A stretch of 64,000 nt of DNA, from NCBI RefSeq assembly GCF_947179165.1, contig NC_077245.1, forward strand, positions 45,427,786-45,491,785, in the 5' to 3' direction. Position numbers and translations under genes: made by a program. The notes beneath the pieces are model-generated. The model saw only the letters and a list, made by a program, of their open reading frames with translations. It ran no database searches and had not been told where the DNA came from. This DNA is from Solanum dulcamara. Lineage: Eukaryota > Streptophyta > Magnoliopsida > Solanales > Solanaceae. Shown one piece after another: positions 45,111 to 57,969 of the stretch (position 1 is the stretch's first letter; each line of letters opens with the position of its first letter).

Positions 45111-47235
45111 TTTCATGACTCAAGCTAGACCTTAGATGTGACATATCGATTAGAATCTCGAGGTACTCCAACCAAGCCTCTTAGTATACATAGCATGACA
45201 TTAAATAGTATATAATCAAGAGTAAACATAAATATGGAAGGTAGTCTCAAAATATGGAAATCTCGATAACAGAGAATTCAAAACATAACATTCAAAATGA
45301 ATGGGACATATTCTTCTAGTTAGATAATGCCTCTACTATATAGACGAGGGAATAAGACAAGACCTAACTCACCCAAACCATAACAAAATGAAATATCCCG
45401 AACATAAGGAAATGACATAACAGGTTCGCCCTCAAATCATGAGGACTCACAAAAATAGCAAACTCAGAGTGGAAACCCGAACTAGCCACGGGAATAGGCA
45501 GAAGCATCGTGACCTATATTATGAAATAATAAAGGCAAAAATATACGTTTGTACATGGAATGTACTAAGTATGTGAGAAATATGCATAACGTGAATAAAT
45601 GGACATATAAGCATGAACATGTGATGCATGACCAAAATATCCTAAAAATCATGAAGTAAATCATAAAGTCATGTAATAAGGTCAATGCATCATTAAAGAT
45701 ATCATTAAGAGCTTGTAAGAAAACATTATTATTTTATGGGATATGGACTGTAACCGATAATAAGACCATGTGAACTATAACATGGAATCCGGTGTAACTC
45801 CTACACCAAAGCAGGAGAGGCTACTAGACAAGGTAGACTCCATATCATTATCATCATGAGCTATTTGTGGATTATCTAGCTACGTCATTTAAGACAATCC
45901 AACGGGGGCACATAGTTTAGGACTAGCGGTTGCTACTAGAGATTCTATTATCAAGACTCCACCTCAAGCCCTCTCGGTAAAAATTCAAATCCCAACGAAA
46001 TAAATAAAATCATTAACATTAGGAAAGGCAACAAACATGTACTAATCCACATTCGTAAAATCACATAAGAGTAGCTCCTTAAATCATGATTCATAACATC
46101 GTTCATATAGACAAACTTTTCTAAGCATCTAAATCATGATTTCATTCATATTGTGAGAAAACCTTTCACAATTCATTGATATATACTTGAAAACATCCTT
46201 GAAATATAATTCATCACTTTCATAAAATGTTCATAAATCCTTCATCATTTCATGATCATAAATTATAGCTCCTATTATAAATCATAGGCATAATGCATGG
46301 ATATATGTGAAATAAATAAAAATTTGTATATCTTAGTGAATTCATGTATAATATAGTAGAATAACATTAATTGAAATCAATTAAGAAAGATTTATGAATA
46401 ATTAACATGAAACCCTCATTGAATTAGGTGCAATTGAACTTGGAAAAGAGGGATCTTTTGGGATCCAATAGATGAAAGGAAATCCATTGGTGAATTCCCA
46501 GATACCTGGATAATCAAATCCCTAATTCAAGCTTCTATTAATGGAGACTTAATCTTGACTTGAAACCTTTAGCTTTTCTTCCTTGAGATAGAGAGAGAAT
46601 ATTTTTTTAGTGGGAGAGTTTGAGAGGGAATGAGGGAATTTGGGTCTGGGTAGTTATAGGCATTAGAAAATATCCCAAACTGACATAGTTTTTAATATTA
46701 GGAGAATTGAAAGTATCTGGAATGCCCTTGAACAAAACTACCGAACGGTTTTATGGATGCCTTTTATGGTCCGTGGAATACTATATGGTCCGTATAGGTT
46801 CTCATGGAAGGAAAACCACAAGATTTTCATAAATTCTCCTTCTGCATCTAAGTCTATAGCTCATGGAGATTTACATGGGTCATATAAACTTCCTTATAAG
46901 TTTTCTAAATTCCAAAATTTCCCAAGACTGGTGGTGTGGTCTACGTACCCTTCTATGGTCCGTAGAACCCACCATGTTCCATAGAAATAGCCAGTGAATT
47001 CTACTCCCTCCTAACCCTTTCACGGAACAGTCTACATCTCGTAGACTTCGTCATGGAAAGTATAGCCACTCGTGATCCAAACTCATATTTCTAACACCTT
47101 AGGCTCCATCCATGAGCCATTTTCATTGGACGTGAAAGCATAAATGGTTGATGAATGGACTCATGGAATGCGAAAAGCTACACTATATGTATTTTTCCTT
47201 CCTGTTCTAACTTTCCAATTTTTGAGATCTTACCA
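45111..47235 (-). mobile_element. Solo LTR of family B splitting an integrase gene
   Basis: Minus strand starts TGGTAAGATCTC at 47235 and ends ...GAGTCATGAAA at 45111. It has no internal region. The integrase reading stops at 47236 and resumes at 45110, with AGAA kept on both sides as the likely remains of the 5-bp target duplication. The LTR text matches 42569-44818, including 'agtatggaatgtactaag'-like phrases and clustered 'atggtccgt' motifs. Confidence 0.85.
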
Positions 47236-48016
47236 TTCTGAGACATACCGCCGGGTTTCTGATGCTTAACCTTAACTTGTTGAAAATTCAAACACTTGGC
47301 CATAAATTCCGCAATGCCCTTCTTCATGTCATTCCACCAATAGACTTTCCGTAAATCATAGTACATCTTAATGGATCCCCAATGAATGAAATATTGAGAA
47401 CTATGGGATTTTGCTCGAATTAGCTACCTCAAATCATCAACATATGGAACACACAATCAACCTTGATATCAAAAAACATAATCCACTATGATATCGAAGC
47501 ACACCATCTCCCCCTTGGGAGAAAGCCTTAACTGTATTTTTGAGAACCGCTTCCTTTAATTCAACCAAGATTAGGTCCTCTCTTTGTTTTGCCTTCACAT
47601 CACTCACAAGAGAAGATTCTGAACAATTCTAAACAATCACTCCACCATCTTTTGAATTAACCAAATGAACTCCCAAATGGGTAAGCCTATGAACGTCATG
47701 AACCAACTCATTTTTCGCGTTCTCAACATGAGCAACAATACCCTTGGACAATCTTCTAAGAGCATCCGCCATAAAATTAGCTTTACCCAGGTGGTACAAC
47801 ATGCTCATATCATAGTCCTTCAATAATTTAAGGAACCTCTTTTGGCAAAGATTCAAATTCTTTTGGTTAAACACATATTGCAAACTTTTATGATCGGTGA
47901 ACACATATACATGAACACCATAAAGATAATTTCTCCAAATCTTCAAGGAAAAAACCACCGCCGCTAACTTAAGATCATGAGTTGGATAGTTCTTCTCATG
48001 AACCTTATGTTGCCAA
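47236..48016 (-). pseudogene. Gypsy RNase H and integrase N-terminus (older element)
   Basis: Minus strand. 48027-47629 is open for 132 codons: RNase H with 'KVHEKNYPTHDLKLAAVVF' and 'YVFTDHKSLQYVFNQKNLN', then 'LLKDYDMSMLYHLGKANFM' and 'ADALRR'. Between 47628 and 47367 the linker is broken. 47366-47236 reads the H2C2 zinc-binding region ('RKVYWWNDMKKGIAEFMAK', 'CLNFQQVKVKHQKPGGMSQ'), where the final CxxC is C..F-changed. The upstream RT of this element is missing, replaced by an inverted B LTR at 48017. Confidence 0.9.
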
Positions 48017-50133
48017 GGAAAAAGCACAGAAATTATAGCTTTTGGACTTTACGGAGGTCCTTCAGGGACAGTGGAGACCAACCGTAGGAAGAACTCTGTG
48101 AACATTTGATCAGGTGACCATATACGGAAGGTCTTATGGTCCGTACAAGGTCCTACATATTTAGACTCAACCATAGAAAGTCCACTAGAAAGTGGCAAAA
48201 AGAAGAGGGTTCTATGGACCATCAAAGGAACCATGGTCCGTAGAGGGGTCCCTTGGAAGTGATCAGGAAAGGAGAAAAAAAGGCAAAGTCTATGGCAGGA
48301 TCTACGACCCGCAAACTATTCACAAGCCGTAAGGTGGTCCATCAAACTTGACCCCAGAGCTTTGAGTGAGTCACACTTCATGAATCCCTTCACGAACCGT
48401 GAAGAGGTTGAAGATTTATAAACCCCTCAATCAAGTCACATTTACCCAGACCTTGATCCTTCTCAATTCTATGGAAGCATGTATGGTCCGTAGTGGTTTA
48501 CACAGACCGTACAAGTGGCCCATTATTTTTCCCCATCAATTTATATTAAGAGTATTCAGGTCTTTTTCTATTATTTTAATTCCTATATTTGGATATTTTT
48601 AGAGTATATTCCTAAACTATAACTGATTCCCAACCCTCATAAACCCTCATCCTCCCAAGTTAGAATTCATTCTTTGAAGTTTCTCTCAAATTCTCTCCAA
48701 GGAAATAACTAGGGTTCAAGTCTTCAAGCTTAAATTGAAGGAGCTAATTCAAGCTTTTACTCTATGTATGTGGGAATTCACCAATGGATTCCATTCATCC
48801 AATGTGTTCAATTCTCTTAACGTTCAATTTCACCCAATTTCAAAGGGTTTTCTGCCAATTCTTCATGGGTCTTTTCTTTATTGACTCAATTAATAATTTT
48901 TACTTATTTATGCATGAATTTATATTACTACATGATTTTACTTTGATTTCACCTTGGACCCATGCATAATGCTATGATTTCCAACTATGAACTATGAATT
49001 TATGATCAAAGATTTATGAATAATTTTCGAAAAGCTATGAACTATGTTTTCAAGTATGTTCCAAGTATGAATGAATGAATTGTGAATGGCTTTATCACAA
49101 TATGAAGAAATCGTGATTTGGATGCTTGGAAAGGTAAGTGTCTATATGAATATGTTATGACCATAATTTTCAAGGAGTTATTCTTATGATATATTTTATG
49201 AATGTGGATTGGTTCATATTTTCCTTTTGTTATAATTATAATGATTTACTTATTCTGTTTGGATTAACTAAGTTTGGAAAGGACTTTATAATGGATACTT
49301 GGTGAGAGAGTCTCTAGTAGCAACCCTAACCCCAAATTACGTTGCCCCAGTAGGTTGCCTTAATTGACTTAGCTAGTGGATTCACATCTAACACATGTTA
49401 TGATTATGATACGGAGTCTACTTTGACAAGTAGCCTCTTTTCTCAATGTGGGATTTACATCAGATTCCATGTTATAGCTCACATGGTATTAAAATTCGGT
49501 TAAGGTTAATATCCTACAAAGTATTAGGTTCTTCTTAAAAGCTCTTATGATGTTTTTATGATGCATTGACCTAATTTAATATTTTTATGTTTTACTTCAT
49601 ACTTTTCAAGTTATTTGGTGATGCATCACATGTTCATATTGATTATGTCTATCTATTCATAATTATGCATAGTTCTCATATACTTAGTACATTCTATGTA
49701 GTAATACATACTTTTGCTTATATTGTCTCAAAATGTAGAGTCTGACGCTCATCCTCCCGCTCGTGGCTAGTTGGTGATTTACCTACTTAGATATCTTGGT
49801 GAGTCCTCATGATTCGAGGGAGAACCCACTGTGTGTTTTATGATGTTCAAAATACCTTAATTTCATTGGTGTTTTGGTGAGCTAGGAACTTGTCCTACGC
49901 CCTGTCTAAAGTAGTAGAGGCTTTTCTAGACTCTATGAGTATGTATAGTCATTTTACTTTTATTGTTGAAATATCATATATCGTGTTTCAATGTTTTAGA
50001 CTATTTCCGCATTTCAAGTTTATCTTATATTCCATGTTTGAATTTTTATGCTATGTATGCTAAGTGGCTTGATTGGAATCCTTCGGTATCCTAATCACCA
50101 TGTCATGTCTAGGGCCTAGCTTGGGTCATGACA
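48017..50133 (+). mobile_element. LTR of family B, inverted (plus), 5' end missing
   Basis: Corresponds to LTR B from about base 45 ('ggaaaaagcacagaaatt') to its end GGGTCATGACA at 50133. Its opposite orientation to the neighbouring B LTRs, and its abrupt join to RNase H, imply a second insertion followed by deletion, or an inversion. A weak 'tggtatt' near 50143 may be the remains of a primer site. The plus ORFs inside (48399, 48784) are LTR text. Confidence 0.8.
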
Positions 50134-50238
50134 TTTTAGGTATGGTATTCAAAAAAGGAATAGTTTAAGTATATTTTTGACACTTAACTCTTTGTATAAT
50201 GGTAGAGTAACATATGAACAACTTTTATAACGAGAGGT
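50134..50238. other. Short spacer between LTR B and LTR E
   Basis: About 105 bp of AT-rich sequence. Apart from the possible primer-site trace near 50143, nothing is recognised. Confidence 0.4.
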
Positions 50239-50243
50239 ATATC

Positions 50244-52902
50244 TCTCACGCCCCGAGAGGGTACCCTAGGCGTGGCCGGCAATCGGAGACCATCGCTTGC
50301 CCCAAGCGAATTACTTGGTCTAATCACTCATTCAATCACTTAGCAGAAGACTCAGATCAATAGATAATTAACTCAAGTGGGCATTTACAAACATTATCAT
50401 CAATAAATAAATAATAGATTAAAAGTACTCAAAGTATAATGTAACTCAACGTCATAAACTCAATAATAAAATTATGGTTTTAAATGAGACTCTAAAAAAA
50501 TCCTTCTACTCAACTCTACTCTGTCTATGAAGCATCTAACTGACTCATAATAAGGTGCGGAGACAAGTCCATGGCTATATCAAAGAACTACTAAATAATA
50601 AATGAATTACTAGAAAGAAATGAGCTCCTCCGAATGCAAAGAGGCCTCACTAAAACTGTAGAAGTTGATCCTAAACGATACGCCTGTCGATGACCTTTAA
50701 TACTATGTATGCATCATAAAATGATGCAGGCCAAATAATGTTAGTACATGGAATGTACGAGTATGTAAAATAGCTGGAAAAGAAAATAGTCAACAATACT
50801 CAACCTCATGCAACTTAACTCGAGGGACTCAGTCTTAAATTACTCATCTCAATAAATCATGAAGTAAAATAATACAATGCTTTAAATAATATGTAGTAAA
50901 AGACGCAACTCAATATATAAAAATATAATATTTTTTCTTGAGAAGTTTTTCTAACGGACAATCATCACTTATGAGCTAGTGATGATACAATGCTTAAGAA
51001 CTGCCATTGCTGCAGCCGTCCAATACCTTGCCAGGGTAAGGGACGCTCATACTCACTGGATCCAAAATCAATTAAAGTCCATCATTTTGGGACTTAGAGA
51101 GGCATAGCCTCTAACTTACGTTGGCTACATAGTTTATGAGGTTTAAATTTCCTCTATTCTTACCCAAATCGGTGCTCAATACTACTCTTAAAATACTTTA
51201 TTATGCTCATAAAGTGATAAAATACTCAATTAACTCATTTAGTCTCTTTTGGACTTTAGCTCAAAACTCAACTCATCTCTTCTCTTTAAAATAGGTATAA
51301 TCTCAACTCACTGAATGTATTTAAAATAAAAATATAATTTAACTTCTAAACTCAATTTCAAAATAGATGTTTTAATGTAATAATGCTCAACTCATTTATA
51401 CTTAAAATACTCATATTTAAGATAATAATTAAGGGATTTCTCAAACTCATGCTCAAAATAATAATTAAGGATTTTCTCAAACTCATGCTCAAAATAATAA
51501 TTAAGAGACTTCTCAAACTCAACTGATGCTCAAACCCTTTCTCAATCAAAGATGAAAATAGTCATTCTTTAAACTCAAAATAATGCATAATTCAACTAAT
51601 GCAAAACATTCACAAATCATTCTTAAAAAAAACTCCATCAATGCATAAATTACAAATGAAATCTCAATTAGAGTTCATGTGAATACAAACACGAATCCAT
51701 ACTCTCAACAAGACTCAACTCAAGAAATTCATCAAGAAATATTATAATATATGTACAATAACACAATGGAATTCATATACAAAATTCAATAGGAATTATA
51801 AATAATTCAAGAACTCAATTCACGAAACTTCGAAACTAAACTAGAGTTAATGTGAATGAAACCATGAACAAAAATCTCAAGAATCCAAGGTGTAGAATCA
51901 CTAATAATCTCGATGCATAATTATATAGAACTCAATGAATGAAGAAATTACTCATTCGAAACTCAAGGAACTAGGGATAAAACTCAACTCAACTCAACTG
52001 TTTAACGATAGAATTTAGATGTAGGACGCGTGGAAGAACTCAATCCAATGATATTTTAGACTTACATATCTGAAAGATTGATATTGCAATCGAAACTCGA
52101 AAATATAGCTTTCTTGGAGGAAACCTTTGATCTTGAAATCTTGGTGCGTGTTCTCGAGAAAAGAAATTCTTTTTATGGAGTTCTTAGAGTAGGAGAACAT
52201 GGGAAAACCTTGGGTAAAGGGCTTCTCTGTGATTCTTAAATTTTTGACTTGAAAGTCTTAGGGTTCTTGATGAAGAAAAGGAATCCTAGGTTAGTTTTGC
52301 GAGAGTTTCTTGAGACTAGATTGTTTGGATTGATGATTATGAGAGGAAAACAAGTTAGTTGGATAATATACTTAGTTAAAACACTCAAAAATGACTTAGA
52401 ATATGGATAAAAAGCTTGGAAAAAGACCAAAATATCCCTACAAGACGTGCAGGATTTTTCTGAGAATTTGACTTCTTCGACTCGTAGAAAACTCTACTAG
52501 TCGTAGAGTTGAGTCGTAACTATTTATGCTCTGGCTCCTTTTAGTAAAATAGTCATAACTATTTACTCCGAACTCAGAATGAGGTAAACTTGGTGTCATT
52601 GAAAAGAGGACTAAAATACCTTTAATTGGATAAGTTATGATCCATCTAATACTTTATATTCTAGGATATATGATCATTTGAAGTTGATCTAAGTAAAATC
52701 TTTTGCCGAAACTCAATTGGTAAGGAAGCTTTCAACTCGACTTTGTGCTAAAGGTTCCTTATGACCTTAATTCATCTCCAAATCTATTCTCACACTAAAG
52801 GATTAAAATCCACACATGAACATAATTATGAGTCATCCGGTACAACCCCCTATACATATGAAGGAGGCTCGGTCTTATCTTAATTTTTTTTTGGGTGTTA
52901 CA
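50244..52902 (-). mobile_element. LTR of family E (minus), 2659 bp
   Basis: Minus strand starts TGTAACACCC at 52902 and ends GGGGCGTGAGA at 50244. It matches the solo LTR at 11652-14178. The pentamer atatc stands on both sides (50239-50243, 52903-52907), which suggests a solo LTR. Yet 52903-52945 looks like the polypurine tract and hairpin that normally precede a gypsy 3' LTR, which suggests a 3' LTR with internal sequence beside it. I cannot decide between the two. Confidence 0.8.
51405..51520 (+). repeat. Short direct repeats in LTR E
   Basis: Three copies of about 37 bp ('ctcatgctcaaaataataat' then 'taaggg/attttctcaaa') from 51405 to 51520. The minus ORF at 51358-51549 is only their translation. 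Confidence 0.75.
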
Positions 52903-54510
52903 ATATCTCCTCCTTGGGATCATTCGTCATTGAATGATGACCAAGATAGAAAATTGCACAAGGCACGAGCGCAAATCAAGAACTCAAATACTCAAACACT
53001 CAAACAATCAATGCTTCATTACTAGGACTCAAGAATACTCATCATATACTTAAAATTGAAATGAGCATCAACTCTAAGATAGGAAAAAGGAATATTTCCA
53101 TTAATATCATCATTGGAAGGCATGAATGCAATGAGAGAACTCAAAGACTCAAGCTCATGAATAACTCACTCAATTACTCAAACTCAAGAAGGTACTATCT
53201 CAGAGATAGGAGTAGAAACATTACCTTCAACATCGACACTGAAGAAAAAATGAGAGGAGGGCTGTAATCTCCAACTTTTTCATGGAATTTTCTCATAAAT
53301 TCGGAAAAGAGTCTTGTGATATTGATATAAGAGTATGACCACTATGAATTAAGCAAAATGACCGATAGCTTTTGAGATTAAATACTCTTGTTTCTACAAA
53401 CAACTCTTTCTCGACTGCAACTCATAAATCCCACAAGGATACATATGATTACCTTCACTAAGGCCTAGGACTCCAAGTCTAACTACATGCTTTTATTATG
53501 TTCAAGCCTAATTCTAAGTCACAGGGTACTACACATGATATAATTATGCTAATCTAGACCACAAGCTTCATATTCTATACCTATATATAGAACCTCATCT
53601 CAAGAGTACTACTCCTGTTCATTACATTCAACCAACCTCGAGTCCAAATCAAAAAGCACCTAATGCATCGTGCATTCATTCACATGCAATCAATACCACA
53701 TTCAAGCCTATTTCTATAACCATCCCAATATACTTACTTGAAAACTTTATAAGAGGACATTACTAGCCTACTGCAATCACTCACATAATGACCACCATAC
53801 ATACAAGCCTATCATTCTAACCACTTTATGGATTCTTTGAAGTCAACATCTCTTAAAAATTCTCATGCCAATCTTAGCATCTCTATACCATCAATTGCAT
53901 TAACTTCTACCAAGAGGTACACCAAAATACTCTTGCCTACCTATTTCACATAACAAGATCCTATCTCGCTCTTTCTCCACGTCTATAGCATTAAATAGAA
54001 TAAGCAAACCACAACTATCACAATAAGAAACACCCACTCTCTCCTAACTTCCACCACTCATCTACTATCATCAACATCGCTATCAAGATTGAAAAGAAAG
54101 GATCACTAGAAGGGCTTAGAGAGACAGATCATAATAATGATTCATTCAAGAAATTTGATCTAAGAACATTCATAACACAACATGTTATCACTAGCCTTTT
54201 AAGGCCTATTATAGGTTTATGAAACTGAGTATACTCCAAAAACATATGGCTGGAAATTTGTAGATTCAAGGAATAAGATCGGGATTGCTGAAGGAATTTA
54301 TTACTTCTCACTTTAGGAACTGAACATGAACACGAATCAACATGAAGTATGTAGGTCTGGGCCATGGGTATGTCTCTCAAACACATGGCAAATATAGGGT
54401 ATCACCTTGATTATAGGATAAGAAATGTAGGATAAGAAAACACACTGATGTCTCATCTTGGTCAACTCATCACTTTGTAAAACTCAAGACCCACTTTGGT
54501 TTATTACCTC
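52903..54510 (-). mobile_element. Probable non-coding internal end of an E-type gypsy element
   Basis: Minus strand next to LTR E: 'cattcaatgacgaatg' (hairpin) then 'cccaaggaggag', the same layout as the D element's 3' end at 57846-57880. The remaining 1.5 kb has no ORF with recognisable domains and no chromodomain. It stops at the D LTR (54511). It may be the long untranslated region of a non-autonomous element, or decayed. Confidence 0.45.
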
Positions 54511-57500
54511 TGTCACGACCCAACCCCATAGGCTGTGACGGGTGACCAAACTGGACACTCGCATGTACCCTTGCTAATTATAAGGAAACTTGTCTCCTAT
54601 TTGAGTCATAGCGTGCAAACAGTTAAGACAATATATATAAGTCGATGAGGCTATCGTAACATATAGGCACAACTATTCACACATACATATAAAACCCACA
54701 CACATGTCTACAGAACTCTATGAGTAAAAAGAAACAGAAACATAAGGCGGGACAGGGCCCTCGCCGTACCTTTGAACACACAAATACATACATCAATGGT
54801 CGGTACCAAAGGCTGGGCTCCGACACGATGGAGATATTTTTAAACCCGCTGGGTGGAATCCTAAGCTGGTGGATCCTTAAGTCGCGTGTCTGTACTTGCG
54901 GGCATAAAACGCAGCTCCCCGAAGAAATAAGGGTCAGTACAAAATATGTACTAGGTATGTAAGCATAATATTTCATAAACGAAGTCACATCTAAAGTAGA
55001 GATCCAAGAAATAAATATGATACTTAATAAGGCACTATACTTGTGTCCTACGAGACAAATTGTGCACATCGTTATCATATATCGCACTCGGCCTATTATG
55101 GGGCTCAGGGACATAATCGTATATCATACCTCAACACCACATCATTATATTATATCATTGCATACATATACCATACCCGACCCTTTATGGGACTCCACGT
55201 CATCACGTTATCATATGCCGTACCCGGCCCTTTATGGGACTCGGTGTTATAATCATCATATACCATACCCGGCCCTTTATGGGATTCGGTGTCATAATCA
55301 TCATATACCATACTCGTCCCTTTATGGTACTCGATGTCATAATCATCATATACCGTACCCGGCCCTTTATGGGACTCGGTGTCATAATCGTCATATACCG
55401 TACCCGGCCCTTTATGGGGCTCGCTGTCATAATCATTAAATACTGTACCAACCCTTTATGGGACTTGTTGTCAAAATCATCATATACCATACCTGGCCCT
55501 TTATGGGACTCGATGTCATAATCATTATATACCGTATCTAGCCCTTTATGGGATTCAGTGTCATAATCATCATATACCGTACCCGACCCTTTATGGGACT
55601 CAGTGTCATAAACATCATATTATCATCTAAGACTCAATAAAATGATCATAGTGGACTATCCTTTGAGGTTCAGAATGGTACTTATCCCAAGTGCCCTCTA
55701 AGTGTCATTAGGGCTCGTATCAATTAGAGTCTCAGGAATCATAGGAATTTATCAAGTAATGCCAAACGAGAAGAGAAGATAGGTTACATACTTACTACTT
55801 TCCATCACATAGAAGCCTTGAGAGGCAATAACTCCATTAGTATAGGAGTTCTACCATCGAGAAGTGAATAAGACTTAAGACCATAGTTGGAGTTTTAACA
55901 ATAGAATTACGCCCAAATTTCATACACATCTCATACTTGTGCTAAGACATACCAAGAAAAAGGAGTTAGCTTCACATACTTACTACCCTCCATCACATAT
56001 AAGGCTTTAGAGCTGTAGCTCCATTGTTATGGAAGTTCTAACATTAGAAAGTTGGTAAGACTCATAAATCTTGCTCGAAGCTTTATGGATGGGATACTCC
56101 CCAAAGCTTGCATCATATGGTACTTATATCAAGACATGCGTAAAGAAGAGAAATGATAGGCTTTATTTACTCTCTACTTTCCCTCATGGAGTCATAATAT
56201 ACATATATCATCATATACTTATGTCGAGACATGTTAAAAGGAAAGAAGGGTATCTTTACATACTTATGCCAAAAACATGCCAAGAGAAGAAAGGGCTTCA
56301 CATACCTCTTTAGGGATTACTTATAACCCAGCTTGCCTCGATATCTCCTTAACCTATTTAACATGAAAGTAATACCAAGATTAATAACCTTTCATTTTCC
56401 TATTTCCAACTCTACACCCAAGTATTCATAGGAACCATTCTCTTATCCCTTTCCCTCAACTAGTTTATTACTAGTTCCGAAGTTATCGAAAATCGGGCAG
56501 CATCTCCCCTATAAATTGCCCTATCTAACTGCTAATCTTAGCACCCATATTACCAACAACAACCAGTATCTATATATACAATCAAATCACCTCAACATTA
56601 CTCAATACAATTCCAAACAACTTACTCAAAACTACGATACCAAAATAAAGTTCTTAGCCTTTATTTCGTAAAATCTTTTATCATACGAAACAGAGGGTCA
56701 TGTGGATCAAACATCAGCACCCACACCCCATTTTGAGTACTTTAAATCCCCGAAATATGCAATTAAACCACCCCTAACCTGCATCACCACAACAACAACA
56801 CACTACTCGACTTCGATTTACCTACTACTACTTCAATTTAGTTTGTTTCTACCGTCAAGCATCCTTATACACTTTTACCACTTTAAGCCTCACTTAATAC
56901 ATGTAATATACCCCATAAAAACATCATAAACTTCAATTTGAAAGGGAAAGCCTGACCTTGTCCGAAACTCGCCAAAACTCATCTCGGAAGCTCTTTTGGC
57001 GCGGCTGAAACTTCATGGCTGTTTGTTATCCTTTTGGAGCTTCTAAAAACCCTAAATTTATATTACTAACACCTTAATACCTTTGTGGTATACCCTAGAT
57101 AATTAGTGCATGGAACAAAATTGGGGAACTCACCTTTCCTCCTCAAAACCGTAGCTCTCTCTCTCTTAGCTTCAAGTTTTCTCTTCTCTTCTTTTCTTGA
57201 ATCTTCAATTGTTGATAAAGATGACTTATGAGATAAGGATAATAGTAAAAAGTCATAAACATACATATATAGGCAACTTTAGGGGGGTGACACATGTCAA
57301 GCCCCAAGTGGTGACACATGTCAAGCACTCATAGGGCTAACACACCACCTTCTCCACTTAGGGGCTGCCACATGGAAGGTGTGGGACCACCTCTTTACTG
57401 CAGCTGCTGCCACGTGGCACCTCTAGCTACTGCCACGTGGCACCTCTAGTTGCTGCCATATTTCACTCTCCTATTCTGCCACGTGTCACTCTCTTTTTCT

Positions 57501-57845
57501 CCTCGTGGGTTCGTAATCTCATCTTTCTTTACGAACCTATGTAATCCTTGCTACGTAAGGTTGGTATGTACTCAATTAGTTTAAGTACGTAAGATTTCAA
57601 GTTGGTAGCTTAAGTAAATAGTCGAGTCCTATGACTTATTATTTGGTTTCCAACATATTCCAAATTCTTATGACCCTATTTCCAATCTTCTCTATTATAG
57701 GGTATCTTATTCTCCCTACCTTAGAGTTATTTGATGATGTCATAGATTATCTGGCTCACATGGTGACTTCTAAGAAGCTTAAGAACTTAAAAAGCTTAAA
57801 AAGCTTAAGAACGCGTTCCAAGGTACAAAAGTATGGGGTGTAACA
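54511..57845 (-). mobile_element. 3' LTR of gypsy element D (3335 bp)
   Basis: Minus strand starts TGTTACACCCCATAC at 57845, immediately after a polypurine tract, and ends ...GGGTCGTGACA at 54511. It matches 61689-64000 for the whole overlap. It contains the 45-bp minisatellite. All ORFs within are repeat or LTR translations. Confidence 0.92.
55168..55622 (+). repeat. 45-bp minisatellite in LTR D (3' copy), about 10 units
   Basis: Contiguous 45-bp units of 'ataccgtacccggcccttta' plus 'tgggactcggtgtcataatc' plus 'atcat'. As 45 is divisible by 3, several frames on both strands stay open as 15-residue repeats, producing ORFs of 67-140 codons that are not genes. Confidence 0.95.
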
Positions 57846-57885
57846 TCCTTCCCCCTTTAGAACATTCGTCCTCGAATGTTAAACA
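57846..57885 (-). other. Polypurine tract and hairpin before the D 3' LTR
   Basis: Minus strand reads AACATTCGAGGACGAATGTT (perfect 8-bp stem, 4-nt loop) followed by a purine run 'aaagggggaagga' ending at the LTR. The polypurine tract primes plus-strand DNA synthesis in LTR elements. Confidence 0.85.
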
Positions 57886-57969
57886 AATCCTTTTTCAAAA
57901 TCTTACACAGACTATAGGGAAAATTCCTCTCTGTTGCAATAACACATACTTCCATCAACTTAAAGAGTT

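Noticed and set aside
50134..50160. Primer-binding site after the inverted B LTR
   Set aside because: Only 'tggtatt' agrees; the following bases do not match TGGTATCAGAGC, so a true site cannot be claimed.
54677..55114. 145-codon minus ORF and its relatives at 61896-62303
   Set aside because: Present in both D LTRs but in LTR text with no known domain, and the frames are not equally open in both copies.
55017..55521. ORFs of 140, 95 and 95 codons, also 15-residue repeats
   Set aside because: Same cause as above in the other D LTR; the frames differ between the two LTR copies.
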